DNA of 64,000 bases from Bacteroidota bacterium (lineage in GTDB: Bacteria > Bacteroidota > Bacteroidia > JABDFU01). The stretch is from positions 89,597-153,596 of the forward strand of contig JACPDY010000023.1 of NCBI GenBank assembly GCA_016183775.1, in the 5' to 3' direction. The notes under the pieces were generated by a model, which was not told the origin of the DNA, ran no database searches, and saw only the letters and a program-made list of their open reading frames with translations. The first letter of the stretch is position 1. Each line of letters starts with the position of its first letter. This document shows positions 61,313-64,000 of the stretch, in pieces. The position numbers and the translations under genes were made by a program.

Positions 61313-62383
61313 ATGAACAAATCATCAGCATATAATGTTATCGGGCTTATGTCAGGCACATCACTTGATGGGGTAGATATAGCGTTCTGCAGGTTTTCCT
61401 ACAACCAAAACAAATGGACATATAAGATTAAGGTTGCTGAAACAATACAATATGACCGCAAATGGCTACAACGCTTACAAAACACCGAGAAAACCTCTGC
61501 TCTTGACTTTGCAGTTACCGATCACAAATACGGACATTATCTTGGCAGCCTGGTAAGATCATTTATTAACAAATATCGCGCAAACCCTGATTTTATCGCG
61601 TCGCACGGACACACAATATTTCATCAACCGGAAAACGGATTAACTGCGCAAATTGGAAATGGAGCCGCAATTGCAGCTGAATGCGGCATTCCGGTTATTT
61701 GTGATTTTCGTTCAAAAGATGTAGCGTTGGGAGGGCAAGGCGCCCCGCTGGTGCCAATAGGTGATGAATTATTGTTTTCTCAATACTCATTGTGTCTTAA
61801 TCTGGGCGGATTTGCCAACATATCCTTCTGCCGCAAAAATAAGCGAATGGCATATGATATTTGCCCGGTCAATATTGTAATGAATATGCTGAGTCAAAAA
61901 CTTGGTAAAAGATATGATGCGGGAGGAACCCTTGCACGCAAGGGAAAAATAAATGGGCTATTACTAAAACAATTGAATTCCCTGTCCTATTACAAACAAA
62001 AGCCGCCAAAATCATTGGGCAAAGAATGGGTGTTGGCTGCTATTTTACCCATATTAAAGAGATCAGGCGTAAATCCTTTTGATCTCTTACGGACATATAC
62101 TGAACATGCTGCTATGCAGATTGAGGAAGGATGCGAGGTATCAGCCAAAAATAACGGGCCTCTTTTAATAACAGGAGGCGGAGTTTATAACAACTTTCTC
62201 ATTGAGCGGATAAAAGCTCACTGCAGTAACAGAATTATTATACCCGATAAAAATACCATTGAGTTTAAAGAAGCATTGATATTTGCTTTCCTGGGAGTGC
62301 TGCGCTGGCGTAATGAGATAAATTGCCTGAGATCGGTTACAGGTGCCGCGGCTGATAATATCGGAGGTTGTATATATTTATAA
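61313..62383 (+). CDS. anmK: Anhydro-N-acetylmuramic acid kinase
   Basis: Phosphorylates and opens 1,6-anhydro-MurNAc during recycling of peptidoglycan. 356 aa with the N-terminal GLMSGTSLDGVDIAFCRF, SHGHTIFHQPENGLTAQIGN, CDFRSKDVALGGQGAPLVPI, NLGGFANIS and ITGGGVYNNFLIERIKA. It pairs logically with murF in cell-wall metabolism but is a separate unit with TAGATTTA (61294-61301) as a possible -7 element. Confidence 0.95.
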   Translation: MNKSSAYNVIGLMSGTSLDGVDIAFCRFSYNQNKWTYKIKVAETIQYDRKWLQRLQNTEKTSALDFAVTDHKYGHYLGSLVRSFINKYRANPDFIASHGHTIFHQPENGLTAQIGNGAAIAAECGIPVICDFRSKDVALGGQGAPLVPIGDELLFSQYSLCLNLGGFANISFCRKNKRMAYDICPVNIVMNMLSQKLGKRYDAGGTLARKGKINGLLLKQLNSLSYYKQKPPKSLGKEWVLAAILPILKRSGVNPFDLLRTYTEHAAMQIEEGCEVSAKNNGPLLITGGGVYNNFLIERIKAHCSNRIIIPDKNTIEFKEALIFAFLGVLRWRNEINCLRSVTGAAADNIGGCIYL

Positions 62384-62385
62384 AA

Positions 62386-62406
62386 AAAGCTGCGGAATGC
62401 AGCTTT
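62386..62406 (-). terminator. Intrinsic terminator AAAGCTGC-n5-GCAGCTTT
   Basis: A perfect 8-bp stem with GGAAT loop. On the minus strand a run of seven U residues results, ending the gene at 62430; on the plus strand it comes 2 nt after the anmK stop and can end that transcript as well, with a weaker tail. Confidence 0.8.
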
Positions 62407-62429
62407 CGTTAGTATAACAACATTTATAA

Positions 62430-62684
62430 TTAAAGATCGTCAGTGGGATAGAAATCGTCGTCATCATCGTCATCATCAAAGCTGGTATTGATATCATCCA
62501 ACTTAATATCATCTTCTCCTCCAAACTCATCGAATTCATCGTCATCAGCTACTTTGGCCTTCGATACCTTTTTTGATTTAGCGGCAGTGGCTGCAACCTT
62601 TACCGACTTCTTCTTTGGTTCATCAGCTGACTTTTTCGTTGCTTTCTTAGCAGATGCCTTCTTTGAGCTGTTTGCTTTTTTCAT
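62430..62684 (-). CDS. Small protein with Lys/Ala-rich N-terminus and Asp-rich C-terminus
   Basis: 84 aa. Residues 1-45 are Lys/Ser/Ala rich (KKASAKKATKKSADEPKKKS), like histone-H1-type bacterial proteins; residues 46-84 are acidic, with nine Asp in a row interrupted once near the end (FDDDDDDDDFYPTDDL). It is bounded by a strong terminator, so it is expressed on its own. Such two-sign low-complexity proteins may bind nucleic acids or act as chaperone-like buffers; no function is known. Confidence 0.7.
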   Translation of the reverse strand: MKKANSSKKASAKKATKKSADEPKKKSVKVAATAAKSKKVSKAKVADDDEFDEFGGEDDIKLDDINTSFDDDDDDDDFYPTDDL

Positions 62685-62879
62685 GTGTAAATTTCTATAA
62701 TTGATACGAATTTCAAAAAAAATAATACAAAAACAAAAATAAAAACAAATAAATTATTTTTCTAATGTAACACCTATTTTTGTCATTATTCAAACTAATT
62801 TAAGGAATAATTTCTTATCTGCCCAAATGCAAAGTGGAGGCAGACACCCCCCCCTTACAACAAACCCCTGCATTTACCG

Positions 62880-63005
62880 TTATTTAAAAAACACCCCGCA
62901 TACATTTATGAATACTTTGGGTACTTTTCCCTTTCCTTGTCCTTTTTCAAAGATCCCAATTTGTGATGTTAGAAGTTTCCATTTGGCTCGTGTGAGTTCA
63001 AACAT
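62880..63005 (-). pseudogene. Decayed ORF6N-domain fragment
   Basis: A 41-codon minus-strand frame starts MFELTRAKWKLLTSQIGIFE and goes on KGQGKGKVPKVFINVCGVFF. It lines up by eye with the ORF6N segment F-M-F-Q-L-T-K-A-E-W-E-S-L-R-x-Q-I of the gene at 63196. The preceding codons are open to about 63040 (YVSLIDFMFELT) without a start. Likely the remnant of a second ORF6N copy. Upstream, 62685-62879 shows nothing. Confidence 0.4.
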
Positions 63006-63019
63006 AAAATCAATTAAGC

Positions 63020-63178
63020 TTACATAATTTGGAGTTTCTTTTGTCCAGTCAGTACTAGTATGACTATGAGCCTCTTATACTTAACCAACTGTGCTTTATA
63101 ATAAACAATTTGATTTGCTTCGCCACTAATTTCATCAGCGGTTTGTAAATCCTTTTCAAAAATAAATTCCTGTTCCAT
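63020..63178 (-). CDS. Small hypothetical protein downstream of the ORF6N gene
   Basis: 52 codons from ATG at 63178 (MEQEFIFEKDLQTADEISGE then ANQIVYYKAQLVKYK), ending LVLTGQKKLQIM. It begins 17 bp after the ORF6N stop on the same strand. The first 36 residues look like a real charged/helical protein, the rest less so, and the end overlaps the upstream, startless part of the neighbouring fragment in another frame. It may be truncated. Confidence 0.35.
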   Translation of the reverse strand: MEQEFIFEKDLQTADEISGEANQIVYYKAQLVKYKRLIVILVLTGQKKLQIM

Positions 63179-63195
63179 ACTCTCAAATCTGGAGT

Positions 63196-63699
63196 TTATT
63201 TACCGCTTCCTGTTTTAAACCCTATCCGTTTTCTTTTCGGTTGCGGAGGATCAATCAGATAATTTAAAGCCGCATGTATATCTTTAAACTGCTTGTTGTA
63301 CTTGCGTTCCAACGCCTTTAGTTTATCGGTCAAATCTTTGTGAGTTAACGCATACTGTCTAACAAACACAAAGGCTCTCATAATTGCTATATTCACCTCA
63401 ATGGCTTTAGTGGAGTTCAGCACACCGCTTAACATGGATAATCCCTGTTCAGTAAAAGCATACGGCAAATATCTTGTGCCTCCTCTGCTCTTTGAGGTTT
63501 CAATTTGCAACCTCAAACTTTCCCATTCAGCTTTAGTTAACTGAAACATGAAATCTTTTGGAAAGCGTTTTATATTTCTTTTGACGGCAAGGTTTAAATT
63601 TTTGGTTCCTACTTCATAGAGTTCCGCAAGGTCAAAATCTAACATTACCTTTTGTTTTCTCACTTCGTAAATTTTTGTTTCAATTTTTTGCAGTTGCAT
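63196..63699 (-). CDS. ORF6N-domain DNA-binding protein
   Basis: 167 aa. N-terminal ORF6N domain: KIYEVRKQKVMLDFDLAELY, KNLNLAVKRNIKRFPKDFMF and QLTKAEWESLRLQIETSKSR, then YLPYAFTEQGLSMLSGVLNS; a C-terminal helical part (KALERKYNKQFKDIHAALNY) and basic tail. ORF6N is related to phage KilA-N/Ant proteins and is typical of mobile elements in Bacteroidota. An integrase remnant lies directly upstream. Confidence 0.9.
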   Translation of the reverse strand: MQLQKIETKIYEVRKQKVMLDFDLAELYEVGTKNLNLAVKRNIKRFPKDFMFQLTKAEWESLRLQIETSKSRGGTRYLPYAFTEQGLSMLSGVLNSTKAIEVNIAIMRAFVFVRQYALTHKDLTDKLKALERKYNKQFKDIHAALNYLIDPPQPKRKRIGFKTGSGK

Positions 63700-63747
63700 A
63701 ATGTTGCTTTTATTTAAGGTTGCAAATTGTCACCATATAGCTTTTCA

Positions 63748-63768
63748 ATCATCATAAATTGTGATGAT
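63748..63768. terminator. ATCATCA-n7-TGATGAT hairpin between integrase remnant and ORF6N gene
   Basis: A perfect 7-bp inverted repeat 4 bp past the integrase stop codon on the minus strand and 49 bp before the ORF6N ATG. It could end the integrase transcript or be part of an attachment site. Confidence 0.35.
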
Positions 63769-63771
63769 GGC

Positions 63772-63912
63772 TTATATGGAAATGCTTGGAATTTTATTAA
63801 CAGCTTCACGCTTTTTCGAGTCAATAATCTTTGCATAAATCTGCGTAGTCTTTAATTCAGAATGTCCCAATAATTTTGAGAGGGTGAAAATTTCAGTCCT
63901 TATACTAAACCG
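63772..63912 (-). pseudogene. Tyrosine recombinase (integrase) C-terminal fragment
   Basis: The minus-strand frame reads [20 protein letters not shown] then [19 protein letters not shown] and stops at 63772. L-L-G-H-S-x-x-x-T-T-x-x-Y is the last catalytic box (His and nucleophile Tyr) of phage-type integrases. A TAG at 63913-63915 closes the frame and the rest of the catalytic domain is not seen upstream, so only the end of the gene survives. Confidence 0.75.
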
Positions 63913-63961
63913 CTATCAAGATATATAAAATAATTTTGTAATATTGTGGACAAAAAGCCAC

Positions 63962-64000
63962 ATGTTACAGTTAAAAGTAAAACCACATTTAAGCAAACAA
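63962..64000 (+). CDS. Possible start of a gene cut by the right edge
   Basis: Thirteen open codons from ATG at 63962 (MLQLKVKPHLSKQ) reach the window end. TAATATTG a little upstream is a weak -7 match. It may be part of the same mobile region. Too short to identify. Confidence 0.25.
   Translation, partial: MLQLKVKPHLSKQ

Overview
The window comes from a low-GC, aerobic, environmental member of the Bacteroidota. I cannot name the genus. The evidence is a type IX secretion (T9SS) set (gldJ, a porP/sprF-type gene, porU, porV), families common in this phylum (DUF4271, DUF5777, DUF2490, YceI pairs), TAnnTTTG-type -7 promoter elements, and few Shine-Dalgarno sequences at starts.

Layout. 0-1.1 kb: an edge-truncated secreted lectin-like protein. 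1.2-14.8 kb: housekeeping genes (uvrC, TPR, YceI/DUF5777, DUF4271-hemD, rnpA-yidD, S41 protease, SprT-like protein, aminotransferase, mannose-1-P guanylyltransferase). 15-19.1 kb, minus strand: fumC, an arsC-like gene, a toxin-antitoxin pair, and prfB with an intact programmed +1 frameshift. 19.3-23 kb: ctaB, two cox III genes, cox IV and SCO, part of a haem-copper oxidase assembly operon. 23-28.6 kb: dnaG, HU, a TPR protein, a 29-residue very basic protein and rng, the last behind a structured leader. 28.7-34.5 kb: a visibly more AT-rich accessory block (tetR/sulP/carbonic anhydrase/DUF2490/receiver-like/purC) with gene debris at both ends, including a purE stump. 34.5-40.8 kb: cheR, cheB, a three-receiver hybrid kinase and a receiver-kinase. 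40.8-45.9 kb: tetrapyrrole synthesis (ChaN-like, hemA, hemC-hemD fusion, hemB). 46-58.3 kb: an AAA ATPase, two paralogous secreted proteins, murF, and the T9SS genes. 58.4-62.7 kb: ispF, a PaaE-like reductase, acyl-CoA dehydrogenase, anmK and a small Lys/Asp-rich protein. 62.8-64 kb: ORF6N and integrase remnants of a mobile element.

The genes connect as follows. hemA/hemCD/hemB plus a separate hemD supply haem; ctaB converts protohaem to haem O for the cox operon, and SCO helps metallate the oxidase. gldJ, PorP-type, PorU and PorV serve secretion of cargo such as the proteins at the left edge and at 3.1 kb, the second of which ends in a sorting-domain-like region. TetR, SulP and carbonic anhydrase look like a regulated inorganic-carbon or anion module.

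The most unusual feature is that many spacers between conserved genes are filled with short-word, quasi-periodic, self-complementary repeats of several distinct families. In two places (dnaG and the start of hemC-hemD) these words are translated as part of a conserved protein. I saw no CRISPR array, rRNA or tRNA, and no complete insertion sequence.
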